Assembly: GCA_017507045.1 (NCBI GenBank) | Contig: JAFWBP010000015.1 | Location: forward strand, 1-49,519 | From: Clostridia bacterium | GTDB taxonomy: Bacteria > Bacillota > Clostridia > Christensenellales > Borkfalkiaceae | Direction of reading: 5' to 3' | DNA length: 49,519 nucleotides | In this document: in pieces, positions 15,065 to 23,305 of the stretch | Layout: each line of letters begins with the position of its first letter | Numbering within the stretch: the first letter of the stretch is position 1 | Made by a program: the position numbers and the translations under genes | The notes under the pieces: generated by a model | The model's input: only the letters and a program-made list of their open reading frames with translations | What the model was told of the DNA's origin: nothing | Database searches by the model: none

Positions 15065-16588
15065 ATGAAGATCACGATTACGCAGGAGGGGAAGCAGCCT
15101 ATTTTTGGGCATGGTGCTGATCTCTTTCTCTACGATGTAAATCACGCAATCGACGGCGGGCTTTACGCCGAGCTTTTAGAGAACCACAATTTTGAAGCTA
15201 AGGTAAAAACAAAAGAGGGCTTCGCGCACGATGGTGCTTACGCGTGGGAGGTATATCCTGCGGGTGCGAACGTTGCGCTCAAGATGAAAACGGATCGTCC
15301 GCTCATTGCCGAAAACCCGCACTATATGCGCGTTACGTGTTATGAAAGGGGAGCGGGCTTCAAAAATCGTGCATTCGGCGGCATCACGCTCGTCAAGGGC
15401 TGCGAATATAAAATTTCCCTTTACGTGCGTTCCTATGATTACAAGGATAAGTTTAGCGTTGGTTTTTTCCAAGGCGGAGATATCGTTCGGGTGAAAAAAT
15501 TTAAGGTGCGCGCAGATGGGATTTGGCACCGTTACACCTTTCGCTTAAAGGCAAAGGCAGACATGGGTGGGGTGGATTTTGCCGTACTCATGAATAAAGA
15601 GGGAATGATTCACGTAGACCGTTTCTCCGTTATGCCGGCGAGCGCTGTGTTTGGCGTATTTCGAAAGGACTTCGTGCGCCTGCTCAAAGAGATGAAGCCG
15701 GGCAGCGTGCACTTCTTTGGCGGCAAGGGCGCATATCCTTGGAAGCAATCGGTAGGTGAAAGGAAAAGTCGCGTTCAAGCGCCCAATCCTGCCGCGTCTG
15801 AAGATTTCCCACACTACGGGCAAACCTTTGGAGTTGGATGCCTTGAATATTTCCGTTTAGCAGAATATCTCGGTGCGGAGCCTGTTCCCGTTTTGTGGGC
15901 GAGTGGCGATTTTGAAAGTAGCGTGCAGGATGCCTTCGATCTCATTGAATTTGCCCTCGGCGGCACGGATACAATGTGGGGGAAGCTACGCGCTCAACTC
16001 GGGCACGGTACCCCTTTCGCGCTTCACACGGTTGCAATTGCCGGGCAAGAGAAGGAAGCGCTCAAGGTGCGGCTTTCGGAGAAGTTCCCCGAAATCCAAT
16101 TAGAAGAAGAGGCTGAGATGAGCGCCGCCTCGGGTGCATGGGAAGAAGTGCTTACAAAGAAGGGGCTCCCCGTGCCTACATTCGGGCGCATTGGCTATCT
16201 CGAAAGCAAACCGCTCGTGCTCTTCAACGGCGAAATTGCCTTTGGAACGGCGCGCTATCATCTGGAAAAGCTTAAAAGCCTGCTCACGGGCGATCGCCTC
16301 TTGCAAGCGCAAGCGGAGGATCAGCGCATCTTAATCTCCTGTTCCGAACGAGATATATTTACTGCCGTTCACGTTGCCAACCCCACGGCGGAGGAGCCGG
16401 AAGTGGAGATCGAGGGGGATTTTGAATTTGGCTCGCTTATGCGCATTCTTTGCCTTTCGGGCGAACCCACCTGCGAAAACACCGAAGAGGAGCCTTATAA
16501 GATCGTTCCCAAAGATATTGCCCCTACGGCGCCACGCACCGCAGTGCTTCCTCCCTTTAGCTATACAGTGCTGATATTCAGAAAATGA
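15065..16588 (+). CDS. GH51 (alpha-L-arabinofuranosidase)-like protein, truncated and probably catalytically altered
   Basis: 507 residues. The N-terminus FGHGADLFLYDVNHAIDGGLYAELLENHNFE and a jelly-roll CBM4_9-like domain (about 50-195) are typical of GH51 enzymes, followed by FRKDFVRLLKEMKPGSVHFFGG (family: ..MKPG..RFPGG) and GAEPVPVL. At the family's general acid/base position (usually ..IGNE..) the sequence reads VAIAGQE (about 322-328), and the stretch that should hold the nucleophile glutamate and half of the barrel is missing; the protein passes quickly to the C-terminal beta domain. Usual length is about 500-650 with CBM. It may be a pseudoenzyme or bind arabinose-containing glycans. 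No signal peptide. ATG is set by GGAGGG 8 nt upstream. Confidence 0.72.
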   Translation: MKITITQEGKQPIFGHGADLFLYDVNHAIDGGLYAELLENHNFEAKVKTKEGFAHDGAYAWEVYPAGANVALKMKTDRPLIAENPHYMRVTCYERGAGFKNRAFGGITLVKGCEYKISLYVRSYDYKDKFSVGFFQGGDIVRVKKFKVRADGIWHRYTFRLKAKADMGGVDFAVLMNKEGMIHVDRFSVMPASAVFGVFRKDFVRLLKEMKPGSVHFFGGKGAYPWKQSVGERKSRVQAPNPAASEDFPHYGQTFGVGCLEYFRLAEYLGAEPVPVLWASGDFESSVQDAFDLIEFALGGTDTMWGKLRAQLGHGTPFALHTVAIAGQEKEALKVRLSEKFPEIQLEEEAEMSAASGAWEEVLTKKGLPVPTFGRIGYLESKPLVLFNGEIAFGTARYHLEKLKSLLTGDRLLQAQAEDQRILISCSERDIFTAVHVANPTAEEPEVEIEGDFEFGSLMRILCLSGEPTCENTEEEPYKIVPKDIAPTAPRTAVLPPFSYTVLIFRK

Positions 16589-16599
16589 GAACCTTTTTA

Positions 16600-16625
16600 G
16601 GCGGCGCGATCTGCGCCGCTTTTTG
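16600..16625 (+). terminator. Terminator of the GH51-like gene
   Basis: GCGGCGC (16601-16607) with GCGCCGC (16613-16619) followed by TTTTT. Confidence 0.9.
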
Positions 16626-16702
16626 CTATTGATGCACGGTTAACGCTATAGAGATTTCAAGGGAATCATTCGGAAAAATTTTCCGTACGGCGGGCGAATT
16701 GC

Positions 16703-16731
16703 TTTACAAACTTCGCGCGAACTATTATAAT
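16703..16731 (+). promoter_or_regulatory. Promoter giving a leaderless mRNA
   Basis: TTTACA (16703-16708), 17-bp spacer, TATAAT (16726-16731). Six bases later comes ATG (16738), which is where the transcript is expected to start. No Shine-Dalgarno exists. Confidence 0.85.
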
Positions 16732-16737
16732 ATCCCT

Positions 16738-17607
16738 ATGATACGTTTGGCAGAAGATTGGCGCGAATATTCTGTGATTGCTACGGGCGACGGAATGAAG
16801 CTTGAGCGTTGGGGAGAGGTTGTTTTGCTTCGCCCCGATCCGCAAGTCATTTGGAAATCGCAGCGCGATCTTTTCGCATATAAAGGGCTCTCCGCTATCT
16901 ATCACCGCAGTGAGAAAGGGGGTGGAAGCTGGGAGTATAAAAAACCCATTCCCGAGAGCTGGAACATTCGCTACAAAGAGCTCGCTTTTAAAATCAAACC
17001 CATGGGTTTCAAACATACGGGGCTGTTCCCCGAGCAGGCGGCTAACTGGGAAAGAACGGGCGCACTCGTAAAAGAGGCGGTTGCGGCAGGAAGAAAGCCG
17101 AAGATCCTCAACCTTTTTGCTTATACGGGGGGAGCGACGGTTGCTCTTGCGAAAGCGGGAGCGGAAGTCGTGCACGTAGATGCCGCCAAGGGCATGGTAG
17201 AGCGCGCAGGCGAGAACGCACGTCTTTCGGGAATTGAGAGCGGCATTCGCTACATCGTGGACGACTGCAAAAAGTTCGTGCTTCGCGAGCTTCGGCGAGG
17301 GAACCGTTACGATGGCATCGTGATGGATCCGCCCTCCTATGGGCGCGGCCCCGGGGGCGAAATGTGGAAGATCGAAACAGAGCTATATCCTTTCGTCTCT
17401 CTCTGTGCCGAGCTTCTTTCGGAAGATCCTCTATTCTTCCTCATCAATAGCTACACGACGGGGTTGCAACCCGCCGTACTCTCCAACATTTTAACCCTCT
17501 GCCTCAAGGGGCGGAAGGGCATCATCGATTCGTACGAAGTGGGGCTTCCAACGGAGGAAGGTATTCCGCTTCCGTGCGGTGCGGGAGGAATCTACATTCA
17601 TGGCTGA
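16738..17607 (+). CDS. RlmI-like class I SAM-dependent rRNA methyltransferase
   Basis: 289 residues of the COG1092 type (RlmI/RlmK-like 23S rRNA cytosine-C5 methyltransferases and relatives). Motif I is ILNLFAYTGGATVALAKAG (about 122-140), then VVHVDAAKGMVERAGENARLSG, and the catalytic motif VMDPPSYGRGP (about 198-208). The N-terminal PUA domain of full-length RlmI is missing, so the exact target is uncertain. The annotated start MIRLAEDW is chosen because the promoter's -10 lies six bases before it; an in-frame TTG at 16699 would lie upstream of the transcription start. It overlaps the following pseudouridine synthase by 8 nt, forming an RNA-modification operon. Confidence 0.88.
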   Translation: MIRLAEDWREYSVIATGDGMKLERWGEVVLLRPDPQVIWKSQRDLFAYKGLSAIYHRSEKGGGSWEYKKPIPESWNIRYKELAFKIKPMGFKHTGLFPEQAANWERTGALVKEAVAAGRKPKILNLFAYTGGATVALAKAGAEVVHVDAAKGMVERAGENARLSGIESGIRYIVDDCKKFVLRELRRGNRYDGIVMDPPSYGRGPGGEMWKIETELYPFVSLCAELLSEDPLFFLINSYTTGLQPAVLSNILTLCLKGRKGIIDSYEVGLPTEEGIPLPCGAGGIYIHG

Positions 17608-18310
17608 TACGGCTTACGAACCTACCATCCTCTATGAGGATAATCATATCCTCGTTGCCTTAAAGGAGCAGAATCTCGCATCCTGCCCCGATGAAAGCGG
17701 CGATGATAATCTTCTCGATCTCCTCAAGGAGTATATTCGCGTGAAGTACGAGAAGAAGGGAAACGTTTTTTTGGGGCTTGTCCACCGCCTCGATCGCCCT
17801 ACGGGCGGCGTGATGGTCTTTGCCAAAACGAGCAAGGCGGCGGCACGGCTTACCGAGCAAATGAAATCGGGAGATTTTGATAAACGCTATCTTGCCGTGC
17901 TCAACGGCGTGCCGCACGAGCAGAGTGGCAGGCTTACGAACTACCTGAAGAAGAATACCGTAAACAATACGGTGTATCTCTCCACGCAGGGCACGGATGG
18001 CGCCAAGCTCGCAGTGCTCGATTATTGGATATTGGAGCAAAAAGGGGAGTATGCCCTTGCCGATATCAAGCTGCACACGGGCAGAAGCCACCAAATTCGC
18101 GTGCAGATGGCAGGTATCGCGCACCCCGTGTTTGGAGATATGCGCTACGGCGGAGAGCGTGCCCAAAAGGGCAAGCTTGCGCTTTGGGCGTATTCACTCT
18201 CATTCACGCATCCCGTGCTCAAAGAGCGCATGCGCTTCATGTGTGAGCCGCCGAGGGGGGGGATCCCCTGGAAGGCGTTCGATATCACCGCCGCCGTGAA
18301 GGCAGAATGA
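17600..18310 (+). CDS. RluA-family pseudouridine synthase
   Basis: 236 residues, without an S4 domain. Catalytic motif HRLDRPTGGVMVFAKTSKAA (about 63-82), with the essential Asp; the usual Ser in HRLDRPTSG is Gly. Further family motifs are KRYLAVLNG, LHTGRSHQIRVQMAGIAHPVFGDMRYG (about 160-186). It converts uridine to pseudouridine in rRNA or tRNA; the target site cannot be told. ATG at 17600 is supported by GGAGGA 10 nt upstream and lies within the end of the RlmI-like gene, so the two are co-translated. Confidence 0.9.
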   Translation: MADTAYEPTILYEDNHILVALKEQNLASCPDESGDDNLLDLLKEYIRVKYEKKGNVFLGLVHRLDRPTGGVMVFAKTSKAAARLTEQMKSGDFDKRYLAVLNGVPHEQSGRLTNYLKKNTVNNTVYLSTQGTDGAKLAVLDYWILEQKGEYALADIKLHTGRSHQIRVQMAGIAHPVFGDMRYGGERAQKGKLALWAYSLSFTHPVLKERMRFMCEPPRGGIPWKAFDITAAVKAE

Positions 18311-18374
18311 TCGGGTTTATAAGATGAAAATCTTGTAAAAATCGGAAAATCTCGCCGAAAGCGGGTATTACCGC

Positions 18375-18403
18375 TTGACGGATTGAGAAATTTCGTGTAA
18401 AAT
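18375..18403 (+). promoter_or_regulatory. Promoter of the anchored surface protein
   Basis: TTGACG (18375-18380), 17-bp spacer, TAAAAT (18398-18403). Predicted start near 18410. Confidence 0.82.
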
Positions 18404-18458
18404 ATAAAAGATAATTTCGGAAAAATTCGGGCAGGGATGCCCGTCTGGAGCAAGTTAC

Positions 18459-20792
18459 ATGAGTAAGATTAAACGTTTTATTACGATCGCCGCTCTCGCC
18501 GTGATGTTCGTTCTCACGTTGAGCTTTGCAATCGGAACGCTTCCTTTTGCGAAAACGGATGCGTATGCGGCTACGTATACGCCCTCCGCGCTCTTTTCCC
18601 CGGGGCCCGGCGGCACCGTTGGCACGAACAAGCCTGAAAGTGCAAGCGCGGGCAACTACCACGTCGAATTCACCTTCGTCGATGGCGGTACGGTGCAATA
18701 CCGCCGCGATTTGGCGCTCAAATGGTTTGAGGCGGAATCCAATGCCGCATCTACCCGTGCCAATCCCGCAGTAGCAAAGTATTTTTCCTTGAGCTTTTCC
18801 TTCTCTGAGGTAAATTTCGAATCCTTCGAAATCGTTTTGGAGAGCGCTGAGGAGAATTATACCAAGGTAGGCTTTTCCACCAACACCCTTCGCTTTGAAA
18901 AGAGCGGAAACGGTTTTAACGCCGCCGTTCGCGATTCCTCCTTCGATGCGGATGAGGATGTGGATGAAAACCCCGTCTACTTCGCCTATCAGGCAGGGCA
19001 AGATATCGCCGTATCCATTAGCGAACCCGTAGATGGCAATGAGGGCGATTTCAGTGTAATGCTCGCTGTTGGCGCAGGCCAGCCGCAGGAAATCGGTACC
19101 TTCACCAACATCGGGGGCTATTTCATTGAATACCGTTCCTCTGCTGCGACGACGCCTCAAACGCCTATGACATTCAAAGCGGAGCTTGCTAAGACTTCGG
19201 GAAGCAACGAGCCCGAGCTGCATATGCTCATGAAGTCGCTTAACGGGCAGACGTTCGAGGTCGGTACCGATGGCCGCGTTGAAGATAACGCCTATCCCGT
19301 ACTCGTTCTCTCGGAGGCAGTGTATTCCTTCCGTCTCGGCCAGCGCTTCAACCTTACTTATGAAGCAATCGACGTGTGCGATGATTCCGTCACCGTCACC
19401 CGTAGCTACTACATGCTCAAAAAGGATGGCAACGATTATAAAAAGCCTGATGAATCGGCTAGCTCCTCCGATTATAAATCCCTTTCTACGAACACCTTCT
19501 TCATGCCCACGAGCGATACGGAAGAGGAAGAAGCGTATGTTTCCATCCGCTTCAAGCTCTATGATGGCACCACCGAGCACGATGATTATTTCGTATATCT
19601 CGATTGGTATGCCGCAAACGACGAAGTTGTAACAACGAAGGGTACTGCCAACAATGCGTTTGATTATATCTTGGTTAACCGCACGGCGGAAAGCCCCAAA
19701 TATATCGGAATCGAAGCTGTTGCAGATGGCGTTGATGCGAACACTAACGTTGTAAGCAAAGAGGCTGAAGATGCAGCCAAGCAATATCAAACCCTCGTTG
19801 AAGAGGCAGCGGAAAACTTGAGCGCAGGCGAAGGCGCCTACATCTACCTTCCCTCTCTCAGAGGGCTCATTGAGAGCGATTACGCCGATTACAGAAATCT
19901 CCGTTTCAGCGTTTACTACTATAAGCCCAACACCGTTGTTGGCGAAGCCGCATCGAGCAACACCTCTATTCGCTATAACAATCTTCGTTTTGAAGTTGAT
20001 CAGGTAGGTGAATATCGCTTCCGCGTGATTGCACAGGATGCGCAGGGCAATGAAATGCAGTACTACGATCAGGATGGCGAGCTCGTTACCGTCAATTCTG
20101 ACAACGTGTGGGATATCGAAGGGATTCCCGAATTCAGCTTCTACGTAAATTACGAAGGTCCGTTTATCGAGGCTGCCGGCGAGCAGAACGAGGGCTACCG
20201 TGATAAGACGTATTCGGCAAAAGAATTCGAAATTATCGCGCTTGGCGGCTATCAAAAGGAGTACACGCTCTACTATTTCAATAGCGATGCGTTGCCCAAC
20301 GGTGAGGATGCGCCCACTTATGCGGACTTTGTTAAGAACGTAGATAAGTTTATGGAGGATTACCTCGCACAGAGCGCCAATCAAGCCGATCGTGAAGATA
20401 AGCTTCTCTGGACGATTGAGGAATTCGATTCGGAAATCGATGAAGACGACGAGAGATGGGATGAAACGGATAATGTTTACGCCTGGGATCCCCAATCGCG
20501 CAGCTTTAATCCTCCCCAGCGCGGCTATTATATCGTTCAGGTAGATGTTACCGATTCTGTTCTCATCAATAAGACGGTAACGGCATATCAGGTAATCTAC
20601 ATTCGCAACCCTACCGATACGATCACGGGCGTAAGCAAGTGGTTGCAGAATAACACCACGTCTGTCGTGCTCTTCTCGGTTGCGGCAGTACTTCTCGTAG
20701 CCTTCCTCGTTGTTTGGTTCGTGAAGCCCAACGAATCGAAGGTTGAAGATGTTGATCTTGCAACCCTCAAGGGAAAGAAGAACAGAAAGTAA
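18459..20792 (+). CDS. Large secreted surface protein with C-terminal membrane anchor
   Basis: 777 residues. N-terminal signal peptide (KIKRFITIAALAVMFVLTLSFAIGT) with likely cleavage after AYA near residue 37, a long acidic, aromatic-rich extracellular region predicted to be beta-rich Ig-like modules (for example YSFRLGQRFNLTYEAIDVCDDSVTVTRSYY and RYNNLRFEVDQVGEYRFRVIAQDAQGNE), then a membrane helix SVVLFSVAAVLLVAFLVVWFV (about 733-753) and a short basic cytoplasmic tail ending KGKKNRK. No LPXTG motif. No enzymatic motif is seen, so binding or structural function is inferred. Codon use is like the housekeeping genes around it. A terminator follows within 30 nt. Confidence 0.85.
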   Translation: MSKIKRFITIAALAVMFVLTLSFAIGTLPFAKTDAYAATYTPSALFSPGPGGTVGTNKPESASAGNYHVEFTFVDGGTVQYRRDLALKWFEAESNAASTRANPAVAKYFSLSFSFSEVNFESFEIVLESAEENYTKVGFSTNTLRFEKSGNGFNAAVRDSSFDADEDVDENPVYFAYQAGQDIAVSISEPVDGNEGDFSVMLAVGAGQPQEIGTFTNIGGYFIEYRSSAATTPQTPMTFKAELAKTSGSNEPELHMLMKSLNGQTFEVGTDGRVEDNAYPVLVLSEAVYSFRLGQRFNLTYEAIDVCDDSVTVTRSYYMLKKDGNDYKKPDESASSSDYKSLSTNTFFMPTSDTEEEEAYVSIRFKLYDGTTEHDDYFVYLDWYAANDEVVTTKGTANNAFDYILVNRTAESPKYIGIEAVADGVDANTNVVSKEAEDAAKQYQTLVEEAAENLSAGEGAYIYLPSLRGLIESDYADYRNLRFSVYYYKPNTVVGEAASSNTSIRYNNLRFEVDQVGEYRFRVIAQDAQGNEMQYYDQDGELVTVNSDNVWDIEGIPEFSFYVNYEGPFIEAAGEQNEGYRDKTYSAKEFEIIALGGYQKEYTLYYFNSDALPNGEDAPTYADFVKNVDKFMEDYLAQSANQADREDKLLWTIEEFDSEIDEDDERWDETDNVYAWDPQSRSFNPPQRGYYIVQVDVTDSVLINKTVTAYQVIYIRNPTDTITGVSKWLQNNTTSVVLFSVAAVLLVAFLVVWFVKPNESKVEDVDLATLKGKKNRK

Positions 20793-20818
20793 TTAAGTCT
20801 TCAAAAACGTGCGATCAT

Positions 20819-20851
20819 TAAACGGCTCCGTTTCGGCGGTGCCGTTTTTTT
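20819..20851 (+). terminator. Terminator of the surface protein gene
   Basis: AAACGGC (20820-20826) with GCCGTTT (20841-20847), loop with internal pairing TCCG/CGGT, followed by seven T. Confidence 0.88.
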
Positions 20852-20906
20852 GTTGCGGTGTATAACCTTTCCAAAGTTGCACAATCTGCACATAGGAGGA
20901 ACAACA

Positions 20907-21146
20907 ATGGTCATTGCAAATATCATCTCTTATGTCCTCGTGCTTACGGGCGCACTCAATTGGGGGCTTTTCGGTATCTTCAATTGGAACCTCGTTTCGG
21001 CAATCTTCTTTGGCCCTCGTGCCATCGGTGCGGTTATCGTTTATTCGCTCATCGCACTTGCCGCAATCTGGCTCATCATTTCGCCCATTATCACGAACGG
21101 TGCGTTGAAGCTTCAAAACAACAGAGTGATCCACGAGGAATACTGA
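20907..21146 (+). CDS. DUF378 family small membrane protein
   Basis: 79 residues with two hydrophobic segments. The N-terminal motif LTGALNWGLFGIFNWNLVSAIFFG is the DUF378 (YuzA-like) signature; ALAAIWLI closes the second helix. Function is unknown in all members. ATG at 20907 is set by AGGAGGA at 20894-20900. A terminator lies 18 nt after the stop, so it is probably monocistronic. Confidence 0.92.
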   Translation: MVIANIISYVLVLTGALNWGLFGIFNWNLVSAIFFGPRAIGAVIVYSLIALAAIWLIISPIITNGALKLQNNRVIHEEY

Positions 21147-21163
21147 GCAAGTAACAATTAAGT

Positions 21164-21206
21164 AAAATGCGGAACGGGCATAATTTGCCGCGCTTCCGCA
21201 TTTTTT
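21164..21206 (+). terminator. Terminator between the DUF378 gene and feoA
   Basis: AAATGCGGAA (21165-21174) with TTCCGCATTT (21194-21203), then further T. It ends only 6 bases before the feoA ATG. Confidence 0.88.
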
Positions 21207-21212
21207 ATTGGT

Positions 21213-21437
21213 ATGAACATCTGCGATTTGAAGAAGGGCGAGCGTGCCTTGATCATGCGTGTAACGTGCCCGAAGGAGATGAAAGAGCGGCTTAAATCGC
21301 TCGGGATTTATATAAGCGCGGAGATAGTTTTGCTCAAAATTTCTTTATTTAAAAGCACCTATCTGATCGAAGCCGGCGGCGCAAAAATTGCAATCGGAAG
21401 AGGTGCGGCAGAAGGAGTGCAGGTATGGAAGAAATAG
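21213..21437 (+). CDS. feoA: Ferrous iron transport protein A
   Basis: 74-residue SH3-like FeoA: LKKGERALIMRVTCPKEMKERLKSLGIYISAEIVLLKISLF...IEAGGAKIAIGRGAAEGVQVW, with the family's central 'RL.SLGI' core and a final 'A..I.V' strand. FeoA works with FeoB in Fe(II) uptake at the membrane. No ribosome-binding site precedes the ATG; a terminator ends 6 bases upstream, so the transcript may start at or near the ATG, although I see no good -10 and the case is weaker than for the three leaderless genes. It overlaps feoB by 13 nt. Confidence 0.93.
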   Translation: MNICDLKKGERALIMRVTCPKEMKERLKSLGIYISAEIVLLKISLFKSTYLIEAGGAKIAIGRGAAEGVQVWKK

Positions 21438-23305
21438 TTTTGCTCGTTGGCAACCCCAACGCAGGGAAAAGTACGCTCTTCAACCGCCTCACGGGCGGGC
21501 ACGCCCACGTTGGGAATTGGCACGGCGTAACCGTAGATGCGCTTGAAGGACGTGTTGAAATCGACGGAAAGAGGTTGAAACTTGTGGATCTTCCCGGAAT
21601 TTACAACGCCGAGGGGCGGAGCATGGAGGAAAAATTTGCCTGCCGCTATGTTGCCGAGCGCCCACAAGCCGCGCTCATATTCGTTGCCGAGTGTTCGAGC
21701 GCCGTGCGCGCGTTATCCCTTCTTAATGTGCTCACAAAGGGTGGGCGCCGCTGTATGTTGGTGCTCACGAAGCAAAAGCGTTTTGAAAGGGAAGGAGGGA
21801 AAATAGATAAGGTTGGGCTCGAAAAATTGCTGGGGATTCCCGTGTGTTATGCAGAGGACGGTGCAATCGCCTCCGCAATTGCACATATGCTCATATCGCA
21901 GCCGCGCGAGGTACAAGTTTCAGGCATGGGTGCCCTTTATGTGCCGCCAAGGCAAGGGCTCTCTCGCGCTGACAATTTCATTTTAAACGGATTTTTCGGG
22001 ATTCCTATCTTTGCATTTCTTCTCTTTTGTGCATTTTTTTTCACCTTTCAGGAGGGGATGCCGGGCGACATTATGAAATCGGGCGTGGAGTGGTTTTTCA
22101 CGGGTTTTTTGGGCGGATTTGCCGAGGGAATTTCCTCGCCTATCGTGAAAAGCCTCGTGCAGAGCGGAATTCTCCAAAGCCTCGGAAGCGTGCTCTGCTT
22201 CCTGCCGCAAATCGCGCTTTTGCATCTGTTTCTTATATTGCTGGAGGAGAGCGGGCTCATGTCGCGCCTCGCCGTTCTCACAGATGGCACGCTCCATAAA
22301 ATCGGGCTTTCGGGAAGAGCCGTCTTTTCCCTTTTGATGGGCTTTGGGTGTACGGCTGCGGCGATTACCACAACGCGCGGCCTCGATGACCGCGGCATTC
22401 AGCGCCGTGCTATTTTGTGCCTACCGTACATTTCCTGCAGTGCCAAGCTCCCCGTATATCTTGCGCTCTCCGCCTCCTTTTTTGAAAATCCCTTCCTTGC
22501 CGTGCTCCTTTTATACGCGGTGGGGATTGCACTTTCAATGATCGTTGCACTCTTTTTGAAGGGGCAAACTCAGCCGCTTGCCATGGAGCTGGCACCTCTT
22601 CAGATTCCACATCCGTTTTTTGTAACAAAATCCTTGCTCTTTCAGATAAAACAGTTTATAATAAAGGTAGCAACGGTTATTCTCGCATTTTTTCTCGTAT
22701 CGTGGATGCTCTCCTCCTTTGATTTCACGTTCACGCTCTGTGCGGTGGAGGATAGCATGCTCGCAAAGCTGTGCGGGAGCATCTCGTGGGTATTCGCGCC
22801 GGCGGGCATGAACGATTGGCGCATCGCCTATGCGGCGATCTCGGGGCTCATTGCAAAAGAGAATGTTGCCGGTGCAATTGCAATGTTTTACGGAAGCTTT
22901 CCGTTTGGCGCGGCAAGTGCGTTTGCGTTTGCTATATTCATTCTCACCTGCTCGCCCTGCGTTTCGGCGATCGCCGCAAGTGCGCGTGAATTGGGCGCGC
23001 GTAAGGCTTTGTTGTATGCCACATTGCAAACGGGATCGGCGCTCATTCTCTGCTACGCCGTATATTTCTGCCTCATTGGCGGAGCAATCTGGTTTTTGCC
23101 GCTCGCAGCATTCCTTGCCGCAACATTTATCATAGGAATCCGTTTTGAAAAAGTACACCGTAACAACCGAAACCACTCTAAAAAAGTTCACCGACGCCAC
23201 CTGTGCGCAGGCATCGATGTGTTTAAGCGCGCTCTTAAAAAGCAGAGAGGTTCGTGTGAACGGCGTGAAGGTGGGGGCAGACTGCACACTGAAACCGCAC
23301 GATGA
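21425..23305 (+). CDS. feoB: Ferrous iron transporter B with altered GTPase domain
   Basis: 626 residues. The N-terminal GTPase has G1 GNPNAGKST (9-17), G2 region GNWHGVTV (30-37) and G3 DLPG (55-58), but where NxxD is expected the sequence is VLTKQKR (about 113-119), lacking the base-specifying Asp. The helical spacer is short. Membrane domain follows with Gate motifs LPYISCSAKLPVY (about 335-347) and FILTCSPCVSAIAAS (about 502-516), and KENVAGA. The last coding stretch (from about residue 575) is highly basic and read out of frame within the next gene, with which it overlaps for 161 nt; this tail (KVHRNNRNHSKKVHRR..) has no family counterpart. Function is Fe(II) uptake. Confidence 0.92.
   Translation: MEEIVLLVGNPNAGKSTLFNRLTGGHAHVGNWHGVTVDALEGRVEIDGKRLKLVDLPGIYNAEGRSMEEKFACRYVAERPQAALIFVAECSSAVRALSLLNVLTKGGRRCMLVLTKQKRFEREGGKIDKVGLEKLLGIPVCYAEDGAIASAIAHMLISQPREVQVSGMGALYVPPRQGLSRADNFILNGFFGIPIFAFLLFCAFFFTFQEGMPGDIMKSGVEWFFTGFLGGFAEGISSPIVKSLVQSGILQSLGSVLCFLPQIALLHLFLILLEESGLMSRLAVLTDGTLHKIGLSGRAVFSLLMGFGCTAAAITTTRGLDDRGIQRRAILCLPYISCSAKLPVYLALSASFFENPFLAVLLLYAVGIALSMIVALFLKGQTQPLAMELAPLQIPHPFFVTKSLLFQIKQFIIKVATVILAFFLVSWMLSSFDFTFTLCAVEDSMLAKLCGSISWVFAPAGMNDWRIAYAAISGLIAKENVAGAIAMFYGSFPFGAASAFAFAIFILTCSPCVSAIAASARELGARKALLYATLQTGSALILCYAVYFCLIGGAIWFLPLAAFLAATFIIGIRFEKVHRNNRNHSKKVHRRHLCAGIDVFKRALKKQRGSCERREGGGRLHTETAR

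Noticed and set aside
18285..20495. 736-codon frame antisense to the surface protein
   Set aside because: No promoter or ribosome-binding site, no family motif; the plus-strand gene has a signal peptide, anchor, promoter and terminator.
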